From NCBI GenBank assembly GCA_900466005.1, contig UEGQ01000021.1:1-64000 (forward strand): DNA of 64,000 nucleotides, written 5' to 3'. The notes below the pieces were generated by a model. The model was not told the origin of the DNA and searched no databases. It saw only the letters and a program-made list of their open reading frames with translations. This stretch comes from Hyphomicrobiales bacterium. GTDB lineage: Bacteria > Pseudomonadota > Alphaproteobacteria > Rhizobiales > Rhizobiaceae. Positions 51,949 through 64,000 of this stretch are shown here, piece by piece. Both the position numbers and the translations under genes were made by a program. Every line of letters begins with the position of its first letter. The stretch's first letter is position 1.

Positions 51949-52215
51949 GTGAGTTTCGACTGGGACGAAGACAAGCGAATCAAGAATATCGCCAAACACG
52001 GAATTGATTTCCTGCAGGCGGCTTCAGCGTTGCGAGGTCAGCGCTTGGAGTTCGCATCGGACAAGAATGGTGAACGACGGACCTTGGCCATATGCGAGGG
52101 AACGAACAAACTCATCGCCGTGATCTACACGATGAGAGGCGATGTCTGCAGGATAATCTCAGCAAGGGTTGCGCGGAAGAATGAGCAAAGAGCGTATCGT
52201 CAAGCTTACGGCTGA
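51949..52215 (+). CDS. brnT: BrnT-family toxin
   Basis: This 88-residue RelE-like ribonuclease toxin has FDWDEDKRIKNIAKHGIDF at the start and IISARVARKNEQRAYR near the end, both typical of BrnT. It begins at GTG. It cuts RNA when free of BrnA. It overlaps brnA by 35 bases in another frame, which ties their translation. Confidence 0.93.
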   Translation: MSFDWDEDKRIKNIAKHGIDFLQAASALRGQRLEFASDKNGERRTLAICEGTNKLIAVIYTMRGDVCRIISARVARKNEQRAYRQAYG

Positions 52216-52510
52216 GGACGTGGACAAGTTGCTGTCCGCCGGCGCGGACAGAACCGACTGGAAACGCGTCGATGCCATGACCGACGAGGACATCGTCGCG
52301 GCCATGCGTGACGATCCCGACTGGCAGGACCTGATCGACATCGACTGGTCAAAGGCCGTCTCCGTCACTCCGCAACCGAAGACGGCGATCTCGATCCGGC
52401 TCGATGAAGATATCGTCGACTTCTTCAAGGCGAGCGGCAAGGGCTACCAGACGCGCATCAACGCGGTCCTGCGCCATTTCGTGACCGAGCAGAAGCGCTC
52501 GAAGCGCTGA
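52181..52510 (+). CDS. brnA: BrnA-family antitoxin
   Basis: This 109-residue protein has a C-terminal ribbon-helix-helix (AISIRLDEDIVDFFKASGKG, then RINAVLRHF) with an acidic N-terminal region including DPDWQDLIDIDWS. It neutralises BrnT and represses the operon. GGAAGA precedes the ATG at 52181. A hairpin terminator follows directly. Confidence 0.92.
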   Translation: MSKERIVKLTAEDVDKLLSAGADRTDWKRVDAMTDEDIVAAMRDDPDWQDLIDIDWSKAVSVTPQPKTAISIRLDEDIVDFFKASGKGYQTRINAVLRHFVTEQKRSKR

Positions 52511-52516
52511 ACGCAA

Positions 52517-52538
52517 AACTCCGCCCGAAGGCGGAGTT
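52517..52538. terminator. Bidirectional terminator brnA / yqeY
   Basis: AACTCCGCC-CGAA-GGCGGAGTT is a perfect 9-bp stem between the converging brnA and yqeY genes. On the minus strand it is followed by TTGC after TTTT-type sequence. Confidence 0.8.
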
Positions 52539-52566
52539 GCAGCGGTCCGTTTCAAAATGGCGCTGT

Positions 52567-53019
52567 TTACTTCAGCAGGTCCTTGACGACCCCGGAAGCC
52601 TTGGCAAAGTCCATCTGGCCGGGATAGCGTTCTTTCAGCGCATTCATGCACTTGCCCATGTCGCGCAGGCCCTGCGCGCCGGTCTCGGTGATCACGGAGG
52701 CGCAGAGTTCGCGCACCTTCTCTTCCGGCAACTGCTCGGGCATGAAGCTCTTGATGACGCCGATTTCCTCGCGCTCCTGGGCGGCGAGCTCCGGGCGTCC
52801 GTTCTCCTGGTAGATGCGGGCGGACTCGTCCCGCTGCTTGATCATCTTGACGAGGATCTGCATGATCTCGTCGTCGCTGACCGGGTCCTTGCCCAGCCCG
52901 CGATTGGCGATGTCCCGGTCCTTGATCGCAGCCTGGATCAGCCGCAACGTCGACGTCCGGCACGTATCCTTGGCCTTCAAGGCATCCTTGAGGGAATTGG
53001 CGAGCACGTCTCGCATCAT
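52567..53019 (-). CDS. GatB/YqeY domain protein
   Basis: This 150-residue protein has the YqeY pattern LKDALKAKDTCRTSTLRLIQ, MIKQRDESARIYQENGRPEL and MPEQLPEEKVRELC. It resembles the tRNA-binding tail of GatB and may aid tRNA-dependent amidation. GGAG lies before the ATG pair. It is divergent from carA across 326 bases that hold two promoters. Confidence 0.95.
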   Translation of the reverse strand: MMRDVLANSLKDALKAKDTCRTSTLRLIQAAIKDRDIANRGLGKDPVSDDEIMQILVKMIKQRDESARIYQENGRPELAAQEREEIGVIKSFMPEQLPEEKVRELCASVITETGAQGLRDMGKCMNALKERYPGQMDFAKASGVVKDLLK

Positions 53020-53090
53020 GATCTTTCTCCACGAAAAAGCCGTTCGGCAGGCTCGGTCAATTGTGGCTTTTCCTTGTCAGTTGACCCGCA

Positions 53091-53119
53091 GTAATAGCCA
53101 GTGGTGCCCGCTCAGGCAA
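53091..53119 (-). promoter_or_regulatory. Promoter for yqeY
   Basis: On the minus strand TTGCCT, a 17-base spacer and TATTAC fit a sigma-70 promoter about 70 bases from the yqeY start. Confidence 0.5.
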
Positions 53120-53180
53120 ATCAATTAGACAAGCCATTGAATCCGATGGACGTTAATTCCACGGTTTCCACAGTGAAGAA

Positions 53181-53209
53181 TTGACCTGGCGGAGCGATCC
53201 GTCTATTTT
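53181..53209 (+). promoter_or_regulatory. Promoter for carA
   Basis: TTGACC, a 17-base spacer and TATTTT form a good sigma-70 promoter, giving a leader of about 130 bases before carA. The rest of the 326-base gap shows no gene. Confidence 0.65.
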
Positions 53210-53345
53210 CCGGCACCTGCACGAAAATGTAATCAGGGCTTCAAGCGCGCTTTGTCGCGCAGCCTCGATCTGCGACAGAAGATGGCCACTGTCAGCCGGT
53301 TCTTCAAGGGAACCGGGGGCAGACGGCTAAACCAAGGAACGGAAT

Positions 53346-54551
53346 ATGACCGCGACAGCCCCCTGGACCACCCGCAAGCCAACCGCCCTTCTCGTTCTTG
53401 CCGACGGCACCGTGATCGAGGGCCGCGGAATCGGCGCGACGGGCAAGGTGCAGGCGGAGGTCTGCTTCAACACCGCGCTCACCGGTTACGAGGAAATCCT
53501 GACCGATCCTTCCTATCTCGGCCAGATCGTCACCTTCACCTTCCCGCATGTCGGCAATGTCGGCACCAATGCGGAAGACATCGAAGACCTGACCCCGGCC
53601 GCCCGTCACGGCGCCGTCGGCGTGATCTTCAAGGCCGACATCACCGATCCTTCGAACTACCGCGCCGCCCAGCATCTCGACGCCTGGCTGAAAGCCCGTG
53701 GCATCATCGGCCTCTGCGGCGTCGACACCCGCGCACTGACGGCCTGGATCCGCGAGAACGGTGCCCCGAACGCCGTGATCGCCCACGATCCGGCCGGCGT
53801 CTTCGACCTCGAAACGCTGAAGGCGGAAGCGAAGGCCTGGAGCGGTCTCGAAGGCCTCGACCTCGCCAAGGTCGCGACCTCCGGCCAGTCTTCGGTCTGG
53901 ACGGAAACGCCCTGGGTCTGGAACAAGGGTTTTGGCACGCTCGGCGCCGAAGACGCGAAATACCACGTCGTCTGCGTCGACTACGGCGTGAAGCGCAACA
54001 TCCTTCGCCTCTTCGCAGGGCTCGACGCAAAGGTGACGGTGGTGCCGGCGACGACCAGCGCCGAGGACATCCTTTCGCTCAATCCCGACGGCATCTTCCT
54101 GTCGAACGGCCCGGGGGACCCGGCCGCAACCGGCATCTATGCCGTGCCGGTCATCCGCAAGCTCATCGACAGTGGCCTGCCGGTCTTCGGCATCTGCCTC
54201 GGTCACCAGATGCTGGCGCTGGCGCTCGGCGGCACGACCGAGAAGATGCACCAGGGCCACCACGGCGCCAACCATCCGGTCAAGGACTTCACCACCGGCA
54301 AGGTCGAGATCGTCTCGATGAACCACGGCTTCGCGGTCGACTCGAAGTCGCTGCCGGAAGGCGTTGAGGAGACTCACGTTTCGCTCTTCGACGGTTCGAA
54401 TTGCGGCCTGCGCCTCGTCGGCAAGCCGGTCTTTTCGGTCCAGCATCACCCGGAGGCCTCGCCCGGTCCGCAGGACAGCCACTATCTCTTCCGCCGCTTC
54501 ATGAACATGGTGCGCGAGAGAAAGGGCGAAGCGGCGCTCGCAGAGCGCTGA
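53346..54551 (+). CDS. carA: Carbamoyl-phosphate synthase small subunit CarA
   Basis: This 401-residue glutamine amidotransferase subunit has a class I triad with Cys284 in VFGICLGHQMLALA, and His368 and Glu370 in VQHHPEASPGP. It frees ammonia from glutamine and channels it to CarB for carbamoyl phosphate, the entry to pyrimidine and arginine synthesis. CarB is 5.8 kb downstream, as in other rhizobia. It ends at a perfect hairpin terminator. Confidence 0.98.
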   Translation: MTATAPWTTRKPTALLVLADGTVIEGRGIGATGKVQAEVCFNTALTGYEEILTDPSYLGQIVTFTFPHVGNVGTNAEDIEDLTPAARHGAVGVIFKADITDPSNYRAAQHLDAWLKARGIIGLCGVDTRALTAWIRENGAPNAVIAHDPAGVFDLETLKAEAKAWSGLEGLDLAKVATSGQSSVWTETPWVWNKGFGTLGAEDAKYHVVCVDYGVKRNILRLFAGLDAKVTVVPATTSAEDILSLNPDGIFLSNGPGDPAATGIYAVPVIRKLIDSGLPVFGICLGHQMLALALGGTTEKMHQGHHGANHPVKDFTTGKVEIVSMNHGFAVDSKSLPEGVEETHVSLFDGSNCGLRLVGKPVFSVQHHPEASPGPQDSHYLFRRFMNMVRERKGEAALAER

Positions 54552-54580
54552 TCGGACTCTCTTATTAGAGGATTATTTCG

Positions 54581-54607
54581 ACGGCCCGGCAATCACTGCC
54601 GGGCCGT
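54581..54607. terminator. Terminator between carA and the MATE gene
   Basis: ACGGCCCGGCA and TGCCGGGCCGT form an 11-bp perfect stem with a 5-base loop. The stop codon of the MATE gene lies in the loop, so it serves both converging genes. Confidence 0.85.
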
Positions 54608-55990
54608 TCGCATTTCGTAGCGCACCCTGAGGTAAAAGCGGGCACAGAGCAGGAACGAGGCGCTGCCGAGCCCGACGAGGAAGCCGAGCCAGATGCCGAC
54701 CCCGCCGAGACCGAGCGGGAAGGCCATCAGCCAGGCGAGGAAGAAGCCGATCGGCCAATAGGCGATGAGCGCCATGACCATCGGCACACGGGCATCCTTG
54801 AGGCCGCGCAGCAGGCCGCTGGCGATCGCCTGCAGCCCGTCGACGAGCTGGAAGATGCCGGCGACCACCACGAGGTGCGTGGCAAAATCGAGCACCGCCG
54901 GCGCCTCCGGCTTGTTGGCGTCGATGAAGACGCTGCTGAGCACCCGCGGCAACGAAAAGAAGAGAATGCCACCGGCGATCGCGATCAGGCTGGCGATGGC
55001 CAGCACGGCGATCGCCGCCCGCACGAGCTCGGCATAATCGCCGCGGCCGTGGGCGACGCCGATCCGAACCGTCGCGGCCTGCGAGAGGCCGAGCGGGATC
55101 ATGAAGGCGATGGAGGCGAGCTGCAGGGCGATCCCGTGCGCGGCGAGCTCGATCGTGCCGATGCGCCCCATCAGCAGCGAGGCGGCGGTGAAGAGGCTCA
55201 CTTCGGCGAGAACGGTCACGCTGATCGGCAGGCCGAGGTGCACGACTTCCCAGAGCGCGTGCCAGTCCGGCCGCCAGAAGCGGACGAAGAGCTCGTACTT
55301 GCGGGTCTGCTCGCGAGTTTGAATATAGGCGACCATGGCGAGGAAGCTCGCCCACTGGACGCAGACGGCGACGATCGCCGCCCCGGTCATGCCGAGCGCC
55401 GGCAGGCCGAAATGGCCGAGTACGAGGCCGTAGGCCAGCACGCCGTTCATCACCAGCACCCCGAGCGTCACGTAGAGCACGATCCCCGCCCGGCCGATGG
55501 CGCTGACGAGGGCGCGCAGCACGGCAAAGAGCAGCGCCGGCAAGAGCCCGAACTGGACGATCATCACGTAACCGGCGGTCAGGGCCGCCACCTCCGGCTT
55601 CTGGCCGAGTGCAAGCAATATCCGCTCGGCATTGAAGAAGAGCGGCATCGTCAGCAGCGTGTAGGCGATCGAGGCCCACATGCCCATGCGCAGCGACCGG
55701 CGCACCGAGACCACGTCGCCGCGGCCATAGGCCTGCGCCACCATCGGCACGACGGCGATCGACAACCCGGAGCCGAAGATGAAGATCGTGAAGAAGAACT
55801 GGCCGGCAAGAACCATCGCCGCAAGCGACTGCGCACCCAGCTGCCCGACGATGACGACGTCGGTCGTATGGATGCCGAGCTGGGCGAGCTGGGCGCCGAT
55901 CAGCGGAATCCCCAGCGCCAGCGTTGCGCGGATATGCGCGCCCCAACTGTTGGAGGAGCCTACCGGCCGGACTGCGGTTTGCATGGACAT
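54593..55990 (-). CDS. MATE family efflux transporter (NorM-like)
   Basis: This 465-residue protein has twelve predicted transmembrane helices. The N-half has ALGIPLIGAQLAQLGIHTTD and VPMVAQAYGRGDV, and the C-half has GLSQAATVRIGVAHGRGDY, the repeated MATE motifs. It exports drugs or metabolites with Na+ or H+. ATG 55990 (MSMQTAV) is preferred over a longer frame. Confidence 0.95.
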   Translation of the reverse strand: MSMQTAVRPVGSSNSWGAHIRATLALGIPLIGAQLAQLGIHTTDVVIVGQLGAQSLAAMVLAGQFFFTIFIFGSGLSIAVVPMVAQAYGRGDVVSVRRSLRMGMWASIAYTLLTMPLFFNAERILLALGQKPEVAALTAGYVMIVQFGLLPALLFAVLRALVSAIGRAGIVLYVTLGVLVMNGVLAYGLVLGHFGLPALGMTGAAIVAVCVQWASFLAMVAYIQTREQTRKYELFVRFWRPDWHALWEVVHLGLPISVTVLAEVSLFTAASLLMGRIGTIELAAHGIALQLASIAFMIPLGLSQAATVRIGVAHGRGDYAELVRAAIAVLAIASLIAIAGGILFFSLPRVLSSVFIDANKPEAPAVLDFATHLVVVAGIFQLVDGLQAIASGLLRGLKDARVPMVMALIAYWPIGFFLAWLMAFPLGLGGVGIWLGFLVGLGSASFLLCARFYLRVRYEMRTARQ

Positions 55991-56194
55991 GTTCAAAACC
56001 CTGGACGAAAAAAGCCGCTTGCAGGAAATCTGGCAAGCGGCGGACAGCGTCACGGATACGCGAGCTGTCCGAAACGCGCAACCCGAAAGGGCGTTCCTTC
56101 AGCAAAACTCGTCGACATATCAATTCGCCTTATGGTGCCGTGCAAAATCGCCCACGCCTCACGCGGAGGTTTCGGGGCCCCGGTGCTCTGGCCA

Positions 56195-56518
56195 TCAGCC
56201 TTCCAGGTCGCGTTTCAGGCGATCCAGCAGCGAGACGGCGTTCGCCGCATACTCGCCGATCCATCGATCATGGATCGCCTTGATCGGCAACGGGTTCAGG
56301 ATATTACGGCGCTCCCGCCCTTCCCGTTTGACGATGACGAGATCGGCCCCCTCCAGCACCTTCAGGTGCTGCATCACCGTACAGCGGTCAAGTGCGGGAA
56401 ATGACTCGCAAAGTGCCCCAGTCGTCAACGGCCCCGCCTTCAGCCGGTCGAGCATCGCCCGCCGCACCGGCGCGGCCAGCGCCTTGAAGACCAGATCCTC
56501 CTGATTCGCACTTGACAT
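56195..56518 (-). CDS. ArsR-type winged-helix repressor
   Basis: This 107-residue protein has an ArsR-like wHTH (FKALAAPVRRAMLDRLKAG, TTGALCESFPALDRCTVMQH then LKVLEGADLVIVKREGRER). No metal-binding CxC is seen. It is divergent from a SRPBCC gene; an inverted repeat covers its start codon, so it probably represses both genes. Confidence 0.9.
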   Translation of the reverse strand: MSSANQEDLVFKALAAPVRRAMLDRLKAGPLTTGALCESFPALDRCTVMQHLKVLEGADLVIVKREGRERRNILNPLPIKAIHDRWIGEYAANAVSLLDRLKRDLEG

Positions 56519-56536
56519 GTTATATTTTTATAACAT
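56517..56536. promoter_or_regulatory. ArsR-type operator
   Basis: ATGTTAT-ATTTTT-ATAACAT is a perfect 7-bp inverted repeat. It overlaps the repressor start codon and lies between TTGACA (56512) and CATTAT (56534) of the rightward promoter for the SRPBCC gene (spacer 16). Confidence 0.7.
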
Positions 56537-56568
56537 TATTGAGGCTTCGCCAAGAGGAGGAGACGACC

Positions 56569-57054
56569 ATGAACGGTCCGCTGAAGTTCAGAGTATCTGC
56601 GCATATCTCCAGGCCTGTGGGCGAGGTCTTCGAAGCCGTCGTCGACCCCGCCACGCTCTCACGCTACTTCACCACCGGCGGCGCGAAAGGGCGGCTCGAA
56701 ACCGGAGCGACGGTCTACTGGGATTTCCATGATTTTCCCGGCGCTTTTCCGGTCGAGGTGGTGGAGGTCGCAAAGGATCGCCGCATCGTGCTGCGCTGGG
56801 AGGCGAACGAAGGATCGCCCGCAGACGGCGACGCGGTGACGACGCCGGCCGGCTACAAGACCACCGTGACGATGGAGTTCGAACCGCTCTCCGACAGGCG
56901 CACCCTCGTCACCATCGCCGAAGAAGGCTGGCGGCCGACGGAAGGCGGGCTCAGGGCTTCCTACGGCAATTGCCAGGGCTGGATGCAGATGCTCTGCGCG
57001 ATGAAGGCATGGCTCGAATACGGTATCAACCTGCGCGACGGCATGTTCAGGTAG
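56569..57054 (+). CDS. SRPBCC (AHSA1-like) protein
   Basis: This 161-residue protein has the SRPBCC/AHSA1 pattern: RVSAHISRPVGEVFEAVVDP, then TLSRYFTTGGAKGRLETGAT, and C-terminal GWMQMLCAMKAWLEYGINLR. These bind hydrophobic ligands and are often paired with ArsR-type repressors. ATG 56569 follows GAGGAGGAG. Ligand unknown. Confidence 0.92.
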   Translation: MNGPLKFRVSAHISRPVGEVFEAVVDPATLSRYFTTGGAKGRLETGATVYWDFHDFPGAFPVEVVEVAKDRRIVLRWEANEGSPADGDAVTTPAGYKTTVTMEFEPLSDRRTLVTIAEEGWRPTEGGLRASYGNCQGWMQMLCAMKAWLEYGINLRDGMFR

Positions 57055-57096
57055 GCCGGCGGACGCCGGCTGCGGCGTCCGCCCGAGCGCCGGCGA

Positions 57097-58014
57097 TCAG
57101 ACGTCGCCCTTGAATGTGTCGCAGGCCTCGACCTTGCCGGCATCGTAGCCGCGCTTGAACCACTTCATCCGCTGCGCCGAGGTGCCGTGGTTGAAGCTGT
57201 CGGGAACGACATAGCCTTGGCTGCGCTTCTGCAGCGTATCGTCGCCGATCTGCTGGGCGGCGTTCAGCGCCTCCTCGAAGTCGCCGGCGGAGAGAAGTCC
57301 CTTCTGGTCGGTCTGCTTGGCCCAGATGCCGGCGAAGCAATCGGCCTGCAGTTCGACGCGCACCGACATGCGGTTTGCCTCGCCCTCACCCATCGTCTGG
57401 CGCATCTGGTTGAACTTCGGCAGGATGCCCGTCAGGTTCTGCACGTGATGGCCGACCTCGTGGGCGACCACGTAGGCCTGGGCGAAATCGCCGGCCGCGC
57501 CGAACTGCTGTGCGAGCTGCCGGAAGAAGTCCGTGTCGAGATAGACCTTGCGGTCGCCGGGGCAATAGAAGGGACCCGTCGCCGACGAAGCCGTGCCGCA
57601 GGCCGACCGCGTGGCGCCGGAAAAGAGCACCAGCGTCGGTTCTTCGTAACGCTCACCGGATGCCGAAAAGATCGTGTTCCAGGTGTCCTCGGTCTCGGCG
57701 AGCACGACGCCGACGAAGCTGCCGATCTCCTTCTCCTGCGGCGATAGCTCGCGCTGCACCGTCTGCTCGTAGCCGGGGCCGCTCGTGGAGCCGTCATCCA
57801 GCATCTGCAACATGTCGATGCCCATCATCTTCAGGACGAAGTAGAGGACGATCAGGATGACGATCGTCGAGAAGCTCAGGCCCCCGCCGCGCCGTCCGAC
57901 CGGGATGCGCAGACCCGAACGGCCGAACGGATCGCGCCCCATGCCCGTGCCACCTGTCGAAGCGCTGCGGCGATCCTCGATGTTCTGCGACTGACGTCGG
58001 CCTCTCCATTCCAT
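57097..58014 (-). CDS. Neutral zinc metallopeptidase (YpfJ family)
   Basis: This 305-residue protein begins MEWRGRRQSQNIEDRRSAS, has one transmembrane helix (FSTIVILIVLYFVLKMMGI) and a periplasmic protease domain with AHEVGHHVQNLTG (zinc-binding HExxH) and RVELQADCFAGIWA. The family is widespread, with no confirmed substrate that I know of. Confidence 0.93.
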   Translation of the reverse strand: MEWRGRRQSQNIEDRRSASTGGTGMGRDPFGRSGLRIPVGRRGGGLSFSTIVILIVLYFVLKMMGIDMLQMLDDGSTSGPGYEQTVQRELSPQEKEIGSFVGVVLAETEDTWNTIFSASGERYEEPTLVLFSGATRSACGTASSATGPFYCPGDRKVYLDTDFFRQLAQQFGAAGDFAQAYVVAHEVGHHVQNLTGILPKFNQMRQTMGEGEANRMSVRVELQADCFAGIWAKQTDQKGLLSAGDFEEALNAAQQIGDDTLQKRSQGYVVPDSFNHGTSAQRMKWFKRGYDAGKVEACDTFKGDV

Positions 58015-58125
58015 ATTGGCACCTCTTCTCTTTCTCTTCCGGCGTCTTTCCGCTGCCGGCGAAAACAGTCTATAGCCGAAAGCGTTCCCGTCGGCCATTC
58101 GGAGCAGCGCGGCTTGCGACGGTTG

Positions 58126-59610
58126 TCAGAGGTTCGGACGCCTGTCTTTCCACGGCCGGGCCTGTTCCAGTTGCCCGGCAAGCCGGAAGAGCGTCTCCTC
58201 GTCCGCGAAACGTCCGACGAAATGCATGCCGACCGGCAGGCCCTCCGGCGACCAGTGGAGCGGCACCGACATGGCCGGCTGTCCGGTGACGTTGAAGACC
58301 GGCGTCCAGGGAATGAACCCGAAGGTCTCGGCGGCAAGCTGCTCGGCGATGCCGAGCTTCTTCAGGAGCCAACCGCCACGGATGTGCCCCATCACCCGGA
58401 TGAGCGCCTTTTCGATCGGCTTCGGCTGCAGCGCACCGATCTTGACCGGCAGGCTCGAAAGGACCGGCGTCATCAGCACGTCGTGGGTTTCGAAGAAACC
58501 GAGAATCGATCGCGCCGAAAGCTTCAGATAGCGCAGCGCCGCGGCAAGCTCGGCGGCGGAGAACGCCTGGCCCAGGAGCGCCAGGCCGAAGGAGGACGGA
58601 TCGTAATCCTCCGGCCTTGTCTTCACGCCGGCCGTTTCGGCGGTGAACGCAATGTCCGCGCGCAGCTCGGCGGCGAGCACCGTCAGGAAGGCCATGGAAA
58701 AGGCGGTCCGGTCGACGTTGGGCGCCGCCTCCACCACCTCGTGCCCGAGGTCTTCCAGAAGCCGCACCGTCTCCCTGAAGGCGACCTTTACTTCCGGAGC
58801 CACCTCCCGACCGAGCATCGGCGCGTCGGAGACCGCGATCCGAAGCTTCCCCGGCGGGCGACCGACCGCCTCCAGCCAGGAACCGGAATAGGCGGGGAGC
58901 GGATGCGGCGTGCCGACATCCGGTCCGTGAGTAGCGTCGAGCATGGCCGCCGAATCGCGCACCGAGCGCGTCAGCACATGCTCGCCGGCAAAGCCCGACC
59001 AGGCCTCGCCGATGAAGGGGCCGACGGGTGTGCGTCCGCGCGTCGGCTTCATGCCGAAGAGGCCGCAGGCGGAAGCGGGAATGCGGATCGACCCGCCGCC
59101 GTCGCCGCCCGATGCGATCGGCACCATGCCGGCTGCGACCGCCGCCGCCGAGCCGCCGCTCGATCCGCCGGGCGTGCGGTTCGTATCCCACGGATTGCGG
59201 CAGGGGCCGAAGACCTCCGGCTCGGTATAGGGCGTCAGCCCGAATTCGGGCGTGTTGGTCTTGCCGAGAAAGATCACGCCGGCCTTGCGCCAGCGCTTGA
59301 CGAGCTCGTTCTCGCCGGTCGCGGGAATGCGCGCCCAGAGCCTGTTGCCGTTTGAGGTCGGCACACCTTCGATCTGGGCGAGAAGATCCTTGACGAGGAA
59401 GGGAACGCCCGCGAACGGTCCCTCTCCCGCCGGCTCTCCGGCCTGGCGCCGCGCCGTGTCGAACATCGGCCGGACGACGGCATTGAGCTTCGGATTTTCC
59501 CGCTCGATGCGGGCTATCGCCGTATCGACGAGTTCGCGCGCGGACACCTCTTTGCGCCGGACCAGCTCCGCCAGACCGAGCGCATCGCAATTCAGATAAT
59601 CTTCAAACAT
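58126..59610 (-). CDS. Amidase (amidase signature family)
   Basis: This 494-residue amidase has Lys74 in [10 protein letters not shown], the cis-Ser around 150-151 in [17 protein letters not shown] and the nucleophile Ser174 in [13 protein letters not shown]. It hydrolyses amides, with an unknown substrate. ATG 59610 ([10 protein letters not shown]) is used; longer frames include non-family sequence. Confidence 0.93.
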   Translation of the reverse strand: MFEDYLNCDALGLAELVRRKEVSARELVDTAIARIERENPKLNAVVRPMFDTARRQAGEPAGEGPFAGVPFLVKDLLAQIEGVPTSNGNRLWARIPATGENELVKRWRKAGVIFLGKTNTPEFGLTPYTEPEVFGPCRNPWDTNRTPGGSSGGSAAAVAAGMVPIASGGDGGGSIRIPASACGLFGMKPTRGRTPVGPFIGEAWSGFAGEHVLTRSVRDSAAMLDATHGPDVGTPHPLPAYSGSWLEAVGRPPGKLRIAVSDAPMLGREVAPEVKVAFRETVRLLEDLGHEVVEAAPNVDRTAFSMAFLTVLAAELRADIAFTAETAGVKTRPEDYDPSSFGLALLGQAFSAAELAAALRYLKLSARSILGFFETHDVLMTPVLSSLPVKIGALQPKPIEKALIRVMGHIRGGWLLKKLGIAEQLAAETFGFIPWTPVFNVTGQPAMSVPLHWSPEGLPVGMHFVGRFADEETLFRLAGQLEQARPWKDRRPNL

Positions 59611-59734
59611 GTGAGCCCCCCAGAGCCGCAGGCTAGCATGCGCAAATTCAGGAGCAACCCTACCGATTTTGCCGGAGAAAATTCCCTCAGTAAGAGTATA
59701 TTGCATGATTGCAACCATAGGATGGAGATTGCAG

Positions 59735-60001
59735 ATGGTGTATCCGGTACACAACCAGCAGGCCGATGCCATGACCCTGTTTCTTGCAGATAACACACAG
59801 GTCAATCTTCCGGGCAACGGCAACGCCAATGCGGGTGCCGCGATCACCCGCATCAGCTACCACGGCCTGACCTATGACCGCGTCGGAGACTGGGTGGTCG
59901 CGGACGGCACCCAGCTGACAGCCAGCTATCCCGGCGCGCAGAACGTCTATCTGACGACACCCCAGCATTTCGAGGTCGTCTATCACCACAACGGTCCGTG
60001 A
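59735..60001 (+). CDS. Small unknown protein (88 aa)
   Basis: It begins MVYPVHNQQADAMTLFLADN and is a beta-rich protein with ISYHGLTYDRVGDWVVADGT near the middle, ending VVYHHNGP. GGATGGAG precedes the ATG. It is divergent from the amidase. No family recognised. Confidence 0.6.
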   Translation: MVYPVHNQQADAMTLFLADNTQVNLPGNGNANAGAAITRISYHGLTYDRVGDWVVADGTQLTASYPGAQNVYLTTPQHFEVVYHHNGP

Positions 60002-60377
60002 GCCTCGGCTGGAATCCTGCGAGACGGACGTCCGGGGCGATGCCGCACACACACGGCATCGCTCAGAAGGTGGCGGATGCTCCCTCTTCGGCTATGCGCG
60101 TGAACGCATTTGTTCGACCGCCTGTCGAACGTCAAGGTACCTGACCGCACCGGAACGGCGGAGCGACTCGATCCGCGGGGCTTCCCGGCCTCCGATCGCA
60201 TACACGTGCTCTGAAAGCGCCCTCCCCAACTTTCCTCCCGCGCGATGAAATTTGGGGTTCCGCTACGGCGAACAATTCCCTATAAGCCGCTTCTAGCCTG
60301 AAAAGACCCTCCTTGCGCCCCGGCCGGTGAATTCACCGTGGCCGGCCTTTCGCGCAACTGAAAATTGGAAGACGCCG
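60002..60377 (+). promoter_or_regulatory. carB upstream region with palindromic leader hairpin
   Basis: No gene is evident. TATAAG at 60281 could be a -10, with a poor -35. CGGTGAATTCACCG (60325-60338) is a perfect 14-base palindrome, extended by CCGGCC and GGCCGG, 40 bases before carB. It may fold in the mRNA leader or bind a regulator of pyrimidine genes. Confidence 0.5.
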
Positions 60378-63872
<3,495 letters not shown>

Positions 63873-63888
63873 GACGATCCCCAGACGC

Positions 63889-63925
63889 GAAGCCGGTCAA
63901 GACACCCCTTGACCGGCTTCTTTTT
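63889..63925 (+). terminator. Intrinsic terminator of carB
   Basis: GAAGCCGGTCAAG and CTTGACCGGCTTC pair over 13 bases with a 6-base loop, followed by TTTTT. Confidence 0.95.
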
Positions 63926-63968
63926 GCTCTGTATTTAACCTATAAGTTATTTAACTTTACGGTTAATC

Positions 63969-64000
63969 ATGCAGAGCGACCCACTTTCCGAGACCCTTTT
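63969..64000 (+). CDS. Start of a further gene (possibly AraC-type regulator), cut by window edge
   Basis: After an AT-rich region the frame opens MQSDPLSETL and runs off the window. DPLSE near the start is common in AraC-family regulators with a cupin domain, but ten residues cannot prove this. Confidence 0.35.
   Translation, partial: MQSDPLSETL

Noticed and set aside
59983..60201. 72-codon minus frame upstream of carB
   Set aside because: Arg/Ser-rich, no RBS, no homology.

Overview
The window looks like the chromosome of a GC-rich alphaproteobacterium, most likely a Rhizobiaceae member (Sinorhizobium/Rhizobium/Shinella-like). This rests on the rpoD-dnaG-yqeY-carA block with carB kept apart a few kb away, a DUF930 protein, a BrnT/BrnA pair and an ArgP/LysE divergent pair. 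No species can be named from the sequence alone.

Region 1 (1 to about 39184) is almost one whole Mu-like transposable prophage with a lambda/GTA-type siphophage tail, lying backwards in the window. Reading right to left it has: a left-end region with repeated sites; an S24 (LexA/CI-type) repressor on the + strand; an operator region of TTCGCGAA palindromes; Ner; a ParB-like protein; the MuA transposase (DD35E); the MuB ATPase; a long string of small early genes including a protein made of DnaA domain IV only and GemA; a Mor/C-type activator; the lysis cassette (amidase, holin-like protein, Rz, Rz1); TraR/DksA; terminase small and large subunits; a DUF935 portal; Mu F with a C-terminal nuclease-like extension; protease with nested scaffold; decoration and major capsid proteins; tail completion and tube proteins; chaperones G/GT joined by a -1 frameshift; a tape measure with an embedded M15 peptidase-like domain; the baseplate/tip genes; an esterase-like tail fibre; and a decayed DNA adenine methylase at the window edge. 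The genes overlap as ATGA/TGATG nearly throughout. Three copies of one 26-27 base element stand before the lysis, head and tape-measure modules. These are the places where Mu keeps its activator-dependent late promoters.

Region 2 (39185 to 44944) is ordinary chromosome: tRNA-Ile2(CAU), a SIMPL protein, a small secreted protein, YjbQ, a UPF0303 protein, a SnoaL-like protein, ArgP/LysE and DUF930.

Region 3 (45004 to 46989) is a lone TIR-domain protein, lower in GC than its neighbours, wedged behind the rpoD terminator. It is the best defence candidate in the window.

Region 4 (47019 to 64000) holds rpoD, dnaG, a brnT-brnA toxin-antitoxin pair, yqeY, carA, a MATE transporter, an ArsR/SRPBCC divergent pair with a clear operator, a zinc metallopeptidase, an amidase, a small unknown protein, carB with a hairpin-rich leader, and the first codons of a further gene. 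Housekeeping genes end in clear hairpin terminators.
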